From Paramyrothecium sp. XJ0827 (taxonomy: Eukaryota; Ascomycota; Sordariomycetes; Hypocreales; Stachybotryaceae), in NCBI GenBank assembly GCA_020881915.1, contig JAJFPB010000002.1:1240001-1304000 (forward strand): a DNA stretch of 64,000 nt. Reading direction: 5' to 3'. Shown piece by piece: positions 1 to 11,004 of this stretch. Every line of letters starts with the position of its first letter. Positions within the stretch are counted from its first letter, which is position 1. The notes beneath the pieces were generated by a model. The model was not told the DNA's origin. It did not search any database and saw only the letters and a list, made by a program, of their open reading frames with translations. Position numbers and translations under genes: made by a program.

Positions 1-1
1 A

Positions 2-2587
2 GCCTCACCGAGACTGCCCATCGGTACCACTCCGCCTGGAGCACCGGATGCCCGAGAGTTGAGCCTGGCTTTGACCAAGATACTGTCGTCGGAGTTGGAA
101 CTGAACCATGGACGACGAGACGATCCTTCAAACGCCAACTCGGGCGACGATGAATCTCCCCTGGGAGAGCAAGAAGCATCTTCCACGCCAAGGCGGCCTC
201 GACCAGCCTTGAGACGCAACACGAGCTACGATGTTCCTGAGGAACGAAAAAAGGCAGACCTGGCCGAACAGCTCACCAGCGAGCGTCAGCTTCGCTCCAT
301 CACTGACGCCCGGCAACGAGCACACCAGCTGGCCAAGTCCATAGGGAGCCACTCCGCCCCAGGTTCCCGAAGGAACTCAGATGAGGTAGACGCTACATTC
401 CAGCCTTTAATCAGCGACTCAGATGATCATGGAATCTCGTTCAAGGTGCCGTCCGTTGACGCCGTCAACCCCTCCGTCGACACCAGGGAGTTCCAGGACC
501 AGCATGTCAGGTATCGCCCTACACGCGGAAGTCAAGCGCACGGCTCGCCAGAGCCATACTTGCCGGCTGCCGAGAAGTTGGTCCGGTCTCATACCTCGAG
601 ACACAAGAAGGATTTATTTCACCCAGAGCTTCAGGGGCGTGTCTCTGGCACTGCAACCCCCATTCTGCATCAAGCCTACGCTCACGATTACGTTCCACGA
701 CCTGCCAAGTATCGTGGAGGAATCCTTTCGTCGCTTCTAAAGCTCTACCAGGATGACAGAGGCTCTGGGAACACTAGCGGGTACAATACACCGTCTGCGC
801 CTGCAACTCCCCTCATGTCGCCACGAGCTTCACCACCGACATCGAGGCCAGCTTCTGCAATTGGATCACCCAGGTCACGATCGCCTCGGCCTCGACCTAG
901 CAGCGGCCTATTCAACTACCACCGATCACACCATTCGACTTCTTCGCTGGCTCTGACCGAGCTGATGAAATCTTCGTCCATGTTTGCCGCTCCGGCTTCG
1001 AAGGAGGTCTACGACCAGTGGAACGACAAGATCAAGAAGGAAATCCCGCCCCAGAAACCCAAGAAGGAACAGGTCCGCATCACTGTTCACATTGCCGGCA
1101 TTATATCTAGGCACCGCTACCTGATAAAACTATGCCGCGCCTTGATGATGTATGGTGCCCCGACGCACCGTCTGGAGGAGTACATGACCATGTCCTCCCG
1201 TGTGCTAGAGATTGAGGGTCAATTCCTTTACATGCCGTCATGCATGATCATCAGCTTCGACGACAGCACAACACACACCACCGAGGTTAAGCTCGTGCGG
1301 GTACCGCAGGGAGTCGACCTGGGCCGCCTCCGTGACGTCCACAACATTTACAAGGATGTCGTCCACGACAAGCTCGGCGTAGATGAGGCTACAAAGCGTC
1401 TCGATGCCGTCATGACCCAGAAGAACAAATTCCCCACTTGGTTCCGAGTCCTTATGTACGGCGTTGCATCTGTGTGTGTTGCACCCTTTGCCTTCCAAGG
1501 GCGATTCATTGACCTGCCAATCGCGTTTCTGCTCGGCTGCCTGGTCGGAGTATTGCAGCTAGTTTTTGCCCCAAGCAATGAGCTCTACGCCCATGTGTTT
1601 GAGGTCTCGGCCGCAGTGATCACATCCTTCCTTGCGCGTGGATTCGGCTCCATCAGGAATGGCGAGTTGTTCTGCTTCAGTGCCCTCGCGCAGAGCAGCA
1701 TCGCCCTCATCCTGCCCGGCTACATGGTCCTCTGCAGTTCTCTAGAGCTGCAGAGTCAGAAGATTGTAGCGGGCAGTGTCAGGATGGTCCACGCCCTGAT
1801 TTACACGCTCTTCCTCGGCTACGGCATTACGATTGGAGCTTCGTTGTACGGCATGATGGACAGCAACGCATCGAGCCAGACGACATGCGACAAGCCACTG
1901 GACAGAGGCTGGTACTTTCTTTTCGTGCCCGGATTCACCATGTGTCTTTGCATTGTCAACCAGGCCAAGTGGAGGCAAACTCCAGTCATGCTCTTCATGT
2001 CCACTGCCGGCTTTGCAGTCAACAGCTACTGCAGCACGTATTTCGGTTCGAACACAGAAGGCAGCAGTCAGATTTCCAACATGCTTGGAGCTTTGACGAT
2101 CGGCATCCTGGCAAACCTCTACTCGAGACTGGGAGGTCACATCGAGAATGCCCGACTCGATTTCATGGAGTGGTGGGATCTCAAGGTCGCGCCCCGATTA
2201 TTCCGGAAGAAGAGGCGGCATTCGTGGCCGCTCCCTTCACTGTCCGACCCAGAGTCCAGCGCTGTCCCTCCCATGGAGAAACCTGAAAGACGGCCCCGCC
2301 ACGTCGGTTACAGTCTCGCAGCAGCGGCAATGCTTCCAGCCATCTTCGTCCAGGTGCCGTCTGGCATCGCCGCTGGCGGATCACTCTTGGCGGGTGTCAC
2401 GTCTGCAGACAAGATTACCAACTCGACTGAAGCAAACGCCAATAATATTGGTAGACTGGACGGTACTGCATTCAACGTGCTCTTCAGCGTCATTCAGGTG
2501 GCGGTCGGAATCAGTGTCGGCTTGTTCATGAGCGCTCTGATTGTGTATCCGCTTGGTAAGCGCCGCAGCGGGCTATTCAGCTTCTAA
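2..2587 (+). CDS. ThrE/Prm10-like multi-pass membrane protein, 5' partial
   Basis: The frame is open to the left edge of the window, so the true start lies outside; the visible part is about 861 residues and ends with TAA at 2585-2587. The N-terminal ~340 residues are polar and Ser/Pro/Arg-rich, probably disordered and cytosolic. From about 1070 the sequence matches the putative threonine/serine exporter fold (ThrE, DUF1212): a soluble segment containing MYGAPTHRLEEYM and FLYMPSCMIISFDD, then about ten hydrophobic segments up to the end (PFAFQGRFIDLPIAFLLGC, SSIALILPGYMVLCSS and others). Fungal members include the pheromone-regulated membrane protein Prm10; the substrate in fungi is not established, so amino-acid export is only a family-level guess. 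The visible part has no intron. The family assignment is firm; substrate and localisation are not. Confidence 0.88.
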   Translation, partial: ASPRLPIGTTPPGAPDARELSLALTKILSSELELNHGRRDDPSNANSGDDESPLGEQEASSTPRRPRPALRRNTSYDVPEERKKADLAEQLTSERQLRSITDARQRAHQLAKSIGSHSAPGSRRNSDEVDATFQPLISDSDDHGISFKVPSVDAVNPSVDTREFQDQHVRYRPTRGSQAHGSPEPYLPAAEKLVRSHTSRHKKDLFHPELQGRVSGTATPILHQAYAHDYVPRPAKYRGGILSSLLKLYQDDRGSGNTSGYNTPSAPATPLMSPRASPPTSRPASAIGSPRSRSPRPRPSSGLFNYHRSHHSTSSLALTELMKSSSMFAAPASKEVYDQWNDKIKKEIPPQKPKKEQVRITVHIAGIISRHRYLIKLCRALMMYGAPTHRLEEYMTMSSRVLEIEGQFLYMPSCMIISFDDSTTHTTEVKLVRVPQGVDLGRLRDVHNIYKDVVHDKLGVDEATKRLDAVMTQKNKFPTWFRVLMYGVASVCVAPFAFQGRFIDLPIAFLLGCLVGVLQLVFAPSNELYAHVFEVSAAVITSFLARGFGSIRNGELFCFSALAQSSIALILPGYMVLCSSLELQSQKIVAGSVRMVHALIYTLFLGYGITIGASLYGMMDSNASSQTTCDKPLDRGWYFLFVPGFTMCLCIVNQAKWRQTPVMLFMSTAGFAVNSYCSTYFGSNTEGSSQISNMLGALTIGILANLYSRLGGHIENARLDFMEWWDLKVAPRLFRKKRRHSWPLPSLSDPESSAVPPMEKPERRPRHVGYSLAAAAMLPAIFVQVPSGIAAGGSLLAGVTSADKITNSTEANANNIGRLDGTAFNVLFSVIQVAVGISVGLFMSALIVYPLGKRRSGLFSF

Positions 2588-3702
2588 AACATGTAGCAAG
2601 ATGGAGGATTTCTATAGAAAGAGGCGGAGAGAAAAATGGCGACTTGAGTCAATGATGAATCAACATTGATATCACCACACCTCGCATTCCTTGCCATGGA
2701 GATGGTCTGGTACCGGAATGGAAGCATATAGGACCAACATTTGACGGACGATACGACGATTCACCGATTCCCAACTCACGACAGAAGCAGTATTATCAGC
2801 AAGCAGCACTTGGTTTTTTTTAGGAGTCACGGCTACAGAGATAATTTTCGGATTTCAAGGTGTTACATGGCGTACAGGACGCCAGCTTTTGCTTTTGTCT
2901 TCCATTGCGGGAGATGTTTTTGTTAATACTAAAGATCATGATACATCAGCGTGCTTGGATATTTAGAGGGGTTTCCCATAAGACATAATTATGCAATCTA
3001 AACATACACTTTTTTCTGATGAATCAACTTCAACAAGATCTGCGATGCTGTGCGTTGAGCTTGTGACTGGGTCTTTATGTCCGTGGTATCCTATGAGGAC
3101 AGTTTAAGGTATAGGGTACGCAGCCTACCATGTAAGATGGGAAGGGCTTTCAAAACATCAAGGAAGATGAGTGTTGTTGCGAAAGCCTGACCACACGGTG
3201 AATTGTACTGTTATTCGCTCCAACGGCAATGCTTACAAGGTCGCGCTGTTTAATTTCCACAACATGATCAGATATTTCTCACTGGGCTTTCGTGGGTAGG
3301 CACTGCGCGTAGGCTGTACCATGGGGAACAGCAGGCAGGGACTGGGATGATCGATCACATGTATTTCCCAACAGTTACGTTACTTGTGACGTCACCATCT
3401 GCCAGCACCACAACGAACGACATCTGACGTCGTGGGCATTGATTTCCAAAGCATCGTCATTTCTCCACCCAAGAGGAGTTGTTGCGAAATCCTTGGTGAT
3501 TCAATTTGGGATCAACCAGGACACCGCTTCTTGCCCGCCAACGTCACCGATCTGCGAGCAGCGCTGGCGAACCTCAAGTAAAGGCACTGGAGGGGAAGCA
3601 GCCCACTCGTTAGCCGTTCGCATCCTCGCATCCTCCACCATCTCCATTTCACGCCCCCGAAACTTTCCCTCCACGAGAGCCATCGCTCCACGCACCCTGG
3701 CA
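2588..3702. other. intergenic, no gene seen
   Basis: Contains the 3' flank of the ThrE-like gene and the 5' flank of the PIPK-like gene. ORFs here are short and without family signal. The only notable site is the palindrome TGACGTCA at 3387-3394. Confidence 0.6.
3387..3394. promoter_or_regulatory. CRE/ATF-type palindrome TGACGTCA
   Basis: A perfect 8-base TGACGTCA lies 309 bases upstream of the chosen ATG of the PIPK-like gene, and a second GACGT core occurs at about 3427. bZIP factors of the ATF/CREB class bind this palindrome in fungi. Function here is inferred from sequence only. Confidence 0.4.
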
Positions 3703-4797
3703 ATGAAGATCCGCGCATCGCGCATCTCCGCGTCCATCGCCCGGGCCATATCACGTAATGTTGTCGCCAAGAGCAGCATCACCCGCGACGTGCTCCGCCG
3801 GGTCCTCCAGTTCTTCGCCTTCTTCAAGCTGCTGCTAGCGCGCTACCGCCCGGATGACTTTGCGACGCTGCGCCGCGACGTCTGGGAGTTGGACGAGGAG
3901 GAGTACACGGAGTCGTTCCGGGACAAGCAGCAGGCGAGCGGCTCACGCAAGGGCAAGGGGCACGAGTCTGAGTTGGTCCCCGTGGGAGACTTGGGCTACA
4001 GTGGCTCGACATTCTTCACAACGCCAAACTCAAAGTACTTGATCAAGTCGTTACCGAGGAGATTCGAGCATGAGTTCTTCACTCACGACTTGTTCGACTC
4101 CTACCTGGAGCATATGAAGGCAAATCCCGAGAGCCTACTCGTCCGGATTACAGACATGGTCTACACGCCCCATGCTACGCTAGGAGGCATCATGGGCACG
4201 GCTCCGACCCACCACATCGTCATGGAGAACCTACTATACGGCAAGGAGCTGGAGGAGACTGACGCCCGCAAGAAGCGCTGGGAGACGTACGACCTAAAGC
4301 CCAACAGCTACTTCTTCCCGGAGCGCGATATCGCCGACGGCAAGCTCGCCCCTGAGAGCGTCAAGGACAAGCTCGTCGACGAGTTCCCGGACAGGGTGCG
4401 CGTTACGCCCGACCAGAAGAAGGAGCTGCTGAACATGCTCGACGCCGACACCAAGTTGCTTGCCGACAACCTTGCCGTCGACTACTCGCTATTTCTGGTG
4501 CGCCACCCAGGTCCCAACGCTACAAACAACAGGAACCCTACGCCCACCGTCAAGTCCAAAGCCAATGCCTGGCGCAGCGGCTTGGACGACGTCGAGGGCA
4601 ACTGGACGTACCGTGTCGTCGTCCTCGACTTCTTCTGGGCCAAGCACAAGTTCCGCGCCCAGGCCATGACCGGCCTCGTCAAGACGTTCAACCTGGTCGC
4701 CAAGAAGGGGCCGATGAGCATCACGGCAGACCCGCAGGAGTACAAGGAGCGGTTTATGAAGATGGTCGACGAGATTGTGATTGCGCAGAGCTATTGA
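3703..4797 (+). CDS. small PIPK-domain (phosphatidylinositol phosphate kinase-like) protein
   Basis: 364 residues from ATG 3703; the frame stays open upstream to 3439, but those 88 residues are low-complexity and I read them as 5' leader. The fold is the PIP kinase/SAICAR-synthase-like catalytic core alone. A glycine-containing nucleotide loop with lysine is seen in SGSTFFTTPNSKYLIKSLP (near residue 105). DYSLFLVRH corresponds to the family motif MDYSLL-(x)n-H. VVLDFFWAKHKF stands where PIP5Ks carry the IID metal-binding motif, with the Asp kept. There is no FYVE, MORN or chaperonin-like extension and no obvious activation loop, so substrate preference cannot be read off. Small single-domain proteins of this type are common in filamentous ascomycetes and usually annotated SAICAR synthase-like. 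No intron. Activity on phosphoinositides is inference. Confidence 0.82.
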   Translation: MKIRASRISASIARAISRNVVAKSSITRDVLRRVLQFFAFFKLLLARYRPDDFATLRRDVWELDEEEYTESFRDKQQASGSRKGKGHESELVPVGDLGYSGSTFFTTPNSKYLIKSLPRRFEHEFFTHDLFDSYLEHMKANPESLLVRITDMVYTPHATLGGIMGTAPTHHIVMENLLYGKELEETDARKKRWETYDLKPNSYFFPERDIADGKLAPESVKDKLVDEFPDRVRVTPDQKKELLNMLDADTKLLADNLAVDYSLFLVRHPGPNATNNRNPTPTVKSKANAWRSGLDDVEGNWTYRVVVLDFFWAKHKFRAQAMTGLVKTFNLVAKKGPMSITADPQEYKERFMKMVDEIVIAQSY

Positions 4798-6369
4798 ACG
4801 ACGTTGGCTGGGCGGGGCTGACGCATGTTTCCTTTGTCGATGTTTGCCGTACTCGTTGAGCGTTCCGCACATATACACCGTACTGTCACTTGAGATTGTT
4901 TGATACCTAATTTGCGCGGGATGTCTTGAAGAAGCTTGCTTAGACCCGCAGAATAGACTCTGATGGTCTCTTCGTTTCTACACGGATGCTGTGTTCTAAA
5001 TCGGGACTGTGCAAGAACGGCCTGAGGGTCCTGGCCGTGGACATGTGAATCCGTAATTGCCACCAACGAAGCATCATTGTCTTACTCTCATTCCATCAGA
5101 AAGAGGAAACCCCGGTCTGAAGAGGAAAAAAAATGACAGATCAAAGATGCTCCAACGACCGGTCAACTTGTCACCCCCCACGAGAAAACAAAAGCGTAAA
5201 AGCTTCGACCTTGGACGGGGTGATTCAGAGAGTTAAGTGCTTTCTCCAACACATCCCGCCCTGGGGACTGTCTGACCTGGGCCGCGAGGAGCCACACAGA
5301 GGAGCTTGGGGGGGACGCAAAACAAAGACAACGCCAGAGCTTGGAGCCTCGACGTGAAACGCGGGCGTCCGGTAGGGCTGCCATGTGGGGGCCCGCGGTT
5401 TGCTGGCATGGAGTTGGTCGGAGATACACCTCCAATGCACCGACCAGAGGGCCACTGGCCGGTTCGTCCGGGGTGTGGGCATGTCTGGGCTCCTCCTGCT
5501 TGCCAAGACAAGGTGACTCAGATACCCTTGTGTCCGGTTTGAGGCTGCCTGGCTACTGGCCTGGGTGTCCTCCTGTCTCACACGCCCCCGGGTTCCGCCC
5601 TGGATCGAGACGGGGCTCTCTCCTCTGCTCGCATTCATGGTGTGCGCATCCGAGACCTTGGGGGACCTGAAACTCGACGACGACGACGATGCCGCCGCAC
5701 AAAAACCTTCTGCATTCGTGACTCACGATGTTCATCCCTGCGGCTGCCCCTGTGGTCTGAGGAAAGGCCCCCGCGTGGGCGGACGCACGCAGGCGGGTGG
5801 GAGGCGCAGAAATGCGAGGCACGGCGTTAACACGATGTCGGCGACGAGCACGCTGTGGGCGCTTGCTTCGTTGACGTGCCGCCTACCGTGTGGGGGAAAG
5901 ACGGCAGGGGAGGAGACGCAGAGCAGGCTGGCATCGCTTTGTAGGAGAGATGAGCAACATGAGCTGTCCTGGAGGGAGCAGTTCGGGCGTGCTGCAATAT
6001 GGAGCTGTGTGTCTGAGTGTTCGGTTTTCATAGAGAATATTTTCATAGATCTTGATGCGGTCTACAATCTCGGGCCATCCATATTCTCTTTCGATCGGAA
6101 ATTTGGGAACAATTGCACAATTATAAAAGAGCAACAGACAAAGCAGTTATCAGGCCCGATGAGGCTATTGGATACCTTTGCAGTCTCTCCATTGCAATCC
6201 CCATTGGTAGCTGGACCATGGCCTACTCATACCGTGCTTGGACCAGGATGATACGAAATTGGGAGGTAGCATATGGTCATTAATCATTATGTAGCATAAA
6301 AAAACGTTGATGTGGTTGCAAACCACCACAAAATCGCCGTCGTGAACCAAAACTTTTGTCACACACCTC
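4798..6369. other. 1.6 kb region without a defensible gene
   Basis: Lies between the PIPK-like gene and the 3' end of the DUF2828 gene, which converge on it. Several ORFs reach 100-228 codons, but they overlap each other on both strands, the longest begins at a GTG, and none shows a domain or sensible composition. Probably 3' UTRs plus spacer. Confidence 0.55.
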
Positions 6370-7947
6370 TCAGTCCATGACTCGCAACATGGCGTAGGCC
6401 TTGTGGCCCGCGGCCTTCTTCATCGTCGCCACCGGATCGGCTGCGCCGGCCTTCCTCTTCTTCACCACCACCGTCTCGCCGTCCTCGTCCTCCTTCGTCT
6501 CCACCTTGGCGGCCTCGTCCCCCGCCTCCGCCTCCGGCTCCTCCCCGACGGCCCCGTTCTCGAGGAACACCTTCAGCATGGCCTGGGAGTAGCCGCTCAC
6601 GAGGGACGTGCCGGGCTCGGCCGCCGTGACCGGCTTCGGCGCCGTGGGGTCGCCCGCAAAGGAGCCCGCTCCGTAGCCGGCTCGGCCGCCGGCCAGGTTC
6701 CAGAAGACGAGCTCCGGCACCTCGTACCCGGCGGCGCCGTACTGCTCCTTGATGCGCTCGTACGCCGTGCCGTCCCACGCGGCCTCCGTCTTCGCGCCGC
6801 CCCGGCCCCACTCCTGCTGGGCGGCGTCGAACTGCATGTCGCTGAAGACGAAGATGCGCTTCACCATGTCCTCGGGCTTGATCTTGTTCTTGACGGCCAT
6901 GGGGAGCAGCAGCTTCTCGAAGACGGCGACGAAGTTGGTGCTCATGCCCCACTGCGAGTTGCGCAGGCTGGCGACCTTGGCCGCCAGCGGCTGCGACAGG
7001 TCGACCTTGACGGCTTTGGGATTCGTGGTGAAGGTGATGAAGGCGCCGCCGAAGGGGGGCTCCGTGACCTCGGCGATCAGGAGCGAGAGTCCGATGGCGC
7101 TGTCCATCGGGCACGTGCCGTCGGGGAACTGGGGGCTCGACATGCTGCCCGACACGTCGCACACGGCGATGCTGGAGGACAGGGTGCCGGAGTCCTTGAT
7201 GCGCTGGACGAGCGCGTTCCATTGCCCGTCCAGGGCCTGCCCCTTGATCCAGCCGACTTTCCTCTCCACAATCTGCTGCGGCGTCATGCGCTTCAGCTCC
7301 TCGTCCGTTGGCTTATGCGCGGCGCCGCTCAACTGCTGAACCGCATGGATCAGGGAGGCCGGGAGCAGCGTCGCGCCCGAGATGCGCGCCTTGCCCTCGG
7401 CGACGCGCTCGATGTAGTTCTCGTACCGCGCAAAGTCCTTCTCCACGAACAGCGGCACGTAGTTCTTCATGGCCACCGAGGGCACCCGGTCGTACTTGAT
7501 GCGGCCGAACGTGCCGGCCGTGACGTCGCGCTCCACGACGTCGAGGTGCTTGCGCAGCGCGGACACGTCCTTCCGGTACGCCTCCCTCGCGTGCCGGAGG
7601 TAGGTCCCGCGGTCGTCGGAGGGCGCGAGGAGGTGGTCGAGCGACTCGCGCGGGTGCAGCAGCTCGGCGATGGAGCTGACGACGAAGGTGTGGCGGTCGT
7701 GGAAGTGGTCGTGCGACGGCGCCCACTTGCCGCACAGCGAGATGGCCCTCCTGGCCTTGGCGTCGGTCCCGCGGAGCGCCTTGAGGTCGGCCTGGAGCTG
7801 CTCGGCGAAGAGTCGCGCGACGGCTAGGTGCAGGCAGAGGTAGACGGGGTCAGTCTCGAGTGCCTCGACTGCGGCCTTGTGACGACGTTCCCGAGTTTCA
7901 TGCCTTGAATCCTTTGCTGCTACCGGATCAGCGACCATCTCTTGCTT

Positions 7948-7978
<31 letters not shown>

Positions 7979-9111
7979 TTTGCAGCTTCGTCGACCTGGT
8001 GTCCAAACCCGCCGCCTCTGCCTCTCAGGCTGCCCCTGCCCCTTCCCCTTCCCCTCGTTGAGGCACGACCCCTGCCTCGTCCGCGCGCAGCTGTCCTCGA
8101 GGAGTTGGCCCGACGGCCATTACCAAGCTTCTTTGAGCGAGCCCAAGCATTCTCAGAGTTCAAGACGTCCTTGGGGTCTGCAAGCGGGCCGAACTTGTTG
8201 TTGACGGCCAGGGCGAGCATGTTGAGAATGTCCTTCCAGTAGCCGTGAGCCACGCCAAACTTGACGTCGTGCTTGGCGTCCTCGTCATCGGGACCCTCTT
8301 CGGCGTCTACGAGGACCAGATCGCCGTCTGCGTCCTGCTTCTTGGCCTTCTTCTCGATCACCGGCCGGCACAGCCATCGGAGGTTGGTGACCAGGGTGTG
8401 CGGGTGATTCTGGGCCAGCCACCCGGCGCAGCGGTAGAAGACGTTTCTCGAGCTCTGGCCGAGGTGGATGGAGCGCGCGTTGAAGATGAGCTTCAAGGTC
8501 GTGAGGGCGTCCTCGTGCCACGCTGCCTCGAGGAGCTCTCGCAGGCGCGGGCCGGACACGACTTCGTCCAGTTCCGAGAAGAGATCAAGCAGGGCGTTTG
8601 TGGTGGATCGGTGTGCAATGCCCATGTTTTCCGTATACATTTTGTTCTCCATGTCGTTCTCCATGTCGGGCTTGTGCTTCTTGTCTTGATGGGATAGCAG
8701 GGCCTGCATGAATGGCTGTCCTGGTACACTAGGTTCCAGGTCGGCATCCTTTTCGTCTGTCTCTGTCTCGTCAACTTCGTTTCTGCGCTTCCTGCTGGCT
8801 TCTGGCTTACGTTCTGCCGCTGTGGGCGTGCTGACAAGAGAAAAGGCATCGTCCTCCAAGCGCATATTGCCCGTTTGCTTCCGGATGTCGGCCGACGTAG
8901 AGTCGCTTACCATGGTGAAGGTATCCTCGTTTGCGGCATCAACCTGCACGGCAGGGGCCGCGTCAGCCATGTCATTGCGGCCGCCAAGCTTGCTGGCAAT
9001 GAAGCTTTCGAATTCGTCCCGCGGCTTGGACAGCGCGTCCATGACGGGCAGCTCGACGGGGCATGACGACTTCAGGAACCAAGCCTGTTGGCTGTCGGTG
9101 TCGGAAGCCAT
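6370..9111 (-). CDS. DUF2828 family protein with von Willebrand A (vWA) domain and RGG box
   Basis: 913 residues from ATG 9109-9111; 42 further in-frame residues upstream look like leader. The first ~200 residues are acidic/polar. Residues about 200-330 and 430-640 are helical. Near residues 338-372 lies an RGG/RG-rich box (RGRGRGRASTRGRGRGRGS), followed by repeated PEE units. The C-terminal part carries a vWA fold with a complete MIDAS: DVSGSMSS (D-x-S-x-S, about residue 650), a downstream Thr in AFITFTTNP and an Asp in IFVFSDMQFD. This matches the DUF2828 family of fungi and plants, whose function is not known. The layout (helical region plus vWA, with an RNA-binding-like RG box) recalls Ro60/TROVE proteins, which bind misfolded small RNAs; that parallel is my inference. 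Single exon. Confidence 0.85.
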
Positions 9112-9856
9112 GTTTGCGAAGGGAGCTGCCTGAACAAACAGACCAAACACAACCCGTCCGAGGCTATTCGATGACCTTGAAGTGAACACGTGTTGGAGTT
9201 GGACTTCCTGGCTTTTATCTGCAGAGAAACCGTACAATCCCGTTTGGGCAATCCAAGGATAACACCGGCCAGTGACTCAAATACAAACTCGGCCAATCCA
9301 ATTACAAGCTGCACTGCCTCAGCCATCGTGTTAGGCAGAGGACGGGCTGCAGCCTAGACTACCTGGCCGGCTAATGGTCCGCACGTAAGTGGAGACGGCT
9401 GGCTCCAATAAGAAATGCTTAAAGGACCTTGATCTTCAAGCGGAGTGCGCATCAATGCAGGGGTCCGTACTCTGCAGAGAAAGCCAAGAGAGGGGGGGTA
9501 GGCGGGATGCATCGTGTAACTGTCCTGATGCGTCATTCGGCGGTGATCTACTGGAGTTGCTCAGTGGCTTCTTCCATTCACTCAGCCAAACAGAAATGCA
9601 TGCCTTCCGTCACATCACTGTGCGAAAATGCGAGAGCACATGTCGGGGACACAAAAAAGAAAAAAGGAAAAGAGCAAAGGGGAAATGCAGCTGTCGACGC
9701 CACGTTTGTTTTGGCTTGAACAATTTTCCCGAAATGGGTTGGATGATGCGTCTCGTAATGCGGGTTGGCAATAGTTCTGCACCACACAGAGCACAACGTG
9801 GATAGACAAAGTTGTGTTGCGACTCTATCATTGCATTCGTTTATTCGTTGGAATCT
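9112..9856. other. intergenic, no gene seen
   Basis: 5' flank of the DUF2828 gene and 3' flank of the HPP gene. Overlapping ORFs of 60-140 codons have no family features. Confidence 0.5.
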
Positions 9857-11004
9857 TTATAATCGCTGGCTGAGTGTCTCCAAGTACTGCACCTCTTCCT
9901 GTCGCAGGAACAGGTGGTCCGGTATGACAATATGTCCCGGGCGGATGATGATCTCATTGGCCTCGGCGGCCGTCGCCGTCGTTGCGGGACTCGGGTCCCT
10001 CCCGTGGCCGTGGCCATGGCCGTGGTCCCGCTGCGATGACCTCCGCTCACCTGCGCCCTCTCCCTTGTCAATTCCCCTCCCAGCTTCCAAATCCCCGTCC
10101 AGCGTAGTCTCCGTCTTCTCGGTGCCGTTTTCCGAGGCCTGCGTGTGCTTGCGCTCCAGCATCTGCTCGGTCCCGCGGCCGGCCCCACGCCGCAGGTCCT
10201 CGGGTGTCCACCAGTAAATGGGGAACTGGCGCTCGATATTATTGACGATGAGGGCGACGGCCAGCATCAGGGCCAGCCCCAGCAGCATGACGGGCAGCAG
10301 GAACCAGCCGAGCTGCGTGACGTCCTGGTTGGCGACGGCGAGGAGGGCTGTCGCGCCCGCCGGCGGGTGGACCGTCTTGGTCAAGGCCATGAGGGCCGTC
10401 GCCGCCGCGCACGACAGCGCCCCGGCAACCCACCGGATCTCCTCAAAGCGGTCGCTCAGTTGGAAGAGCTTGGCCACACTGATGCCCACGAGGGACGAGA
10501 GCACCTGGCCGAGGACCGCATTGCGCGGTTGCGCCAGCGGCGACTCTATAGCGTAGAATTCTAGTACGGCGGCAGCGCCCTGGTGCATGAAAGTCAGCGC
10601 TGTGCCCATAATTGCGTACCACCAGCTAGTCATTATTGCCATCACCAGTACCATCGCCAGTACTGCCACCAGCGGCAGCACTAGTAAAACGATACGACAC
10701 CTTCTTTTAAGAAACAGAAATTTCCAAGGGACCCAGGGGTGTAACTCACAAAACTGCCGATTATCAACGGTGTATTCCGATCTTGAAATGCCGGCACATG
10801 CTTGGATGCAACCTGGATCACTGATATGGCGCAAAATATACCAATGAACGCCCAGAATATCGGTCGCAGGTTGCCAAACTCGCGAGGCTTCTCCTTGCGA
10901 TGGCCGAGGAAATGCGCGACGGGACGGGGGACGTGGTTCCAGGGCGGCGGCGGCACGATTCGGTTGAGGTACCGATCGATGTCGAAGCTCCACGCCCAGC
11001 TCAT
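9857..11004 (-). CDS. HPP family integral membrane protein
   Basis: Two exons: 11004-10750 and 10579-9857, with a 170-base intron from GTGAGT (10749) to AG (10580), phase 0, giving 325 residues. The join restores the conserved run IIGSF/GAAAVLEFYAIESP. The start is MSWAWSFDIDRYLN at 11002-11004. Four to five hydrophobic segments are visible (PIFWAFIGIFCAISV, VLGQVLSSLVGISV, WVAGALSCAAATALMAL, GWFLLPVMLLGLALMLAVALIV). The signature HPP tripeptide is in KTVHPPAGATALLAV. The tail is hydrophilic with a His/Gly-rich patch. Related plant and cyanobacterial HPP proteins have been linked to nitrite transport into plastids; the fungal role is unknown. Family assignment is strong. Confidence 0.88.

Noticed and set aside
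3439..3702. N-terminal extension of the PIPK-like protein
   Set aside because: Low-complexity Ser/Ile/Arg sequence before the conserved region; ATG 3703 gives the usual length of this small family.
5565..6251. 228-codon ORF on the plus strand
   Set aside because: Starts at a GTG, has no family features, overlaps opposing ORFs, and gains no support from splice sites.
6403..7827. 474-codon ORF on the plus strand
   Set aside because: It is the antisense of the DUF2828 gene, with Arg/Leu/Gly-heavy composition caused by GC-rich codons; no domain.
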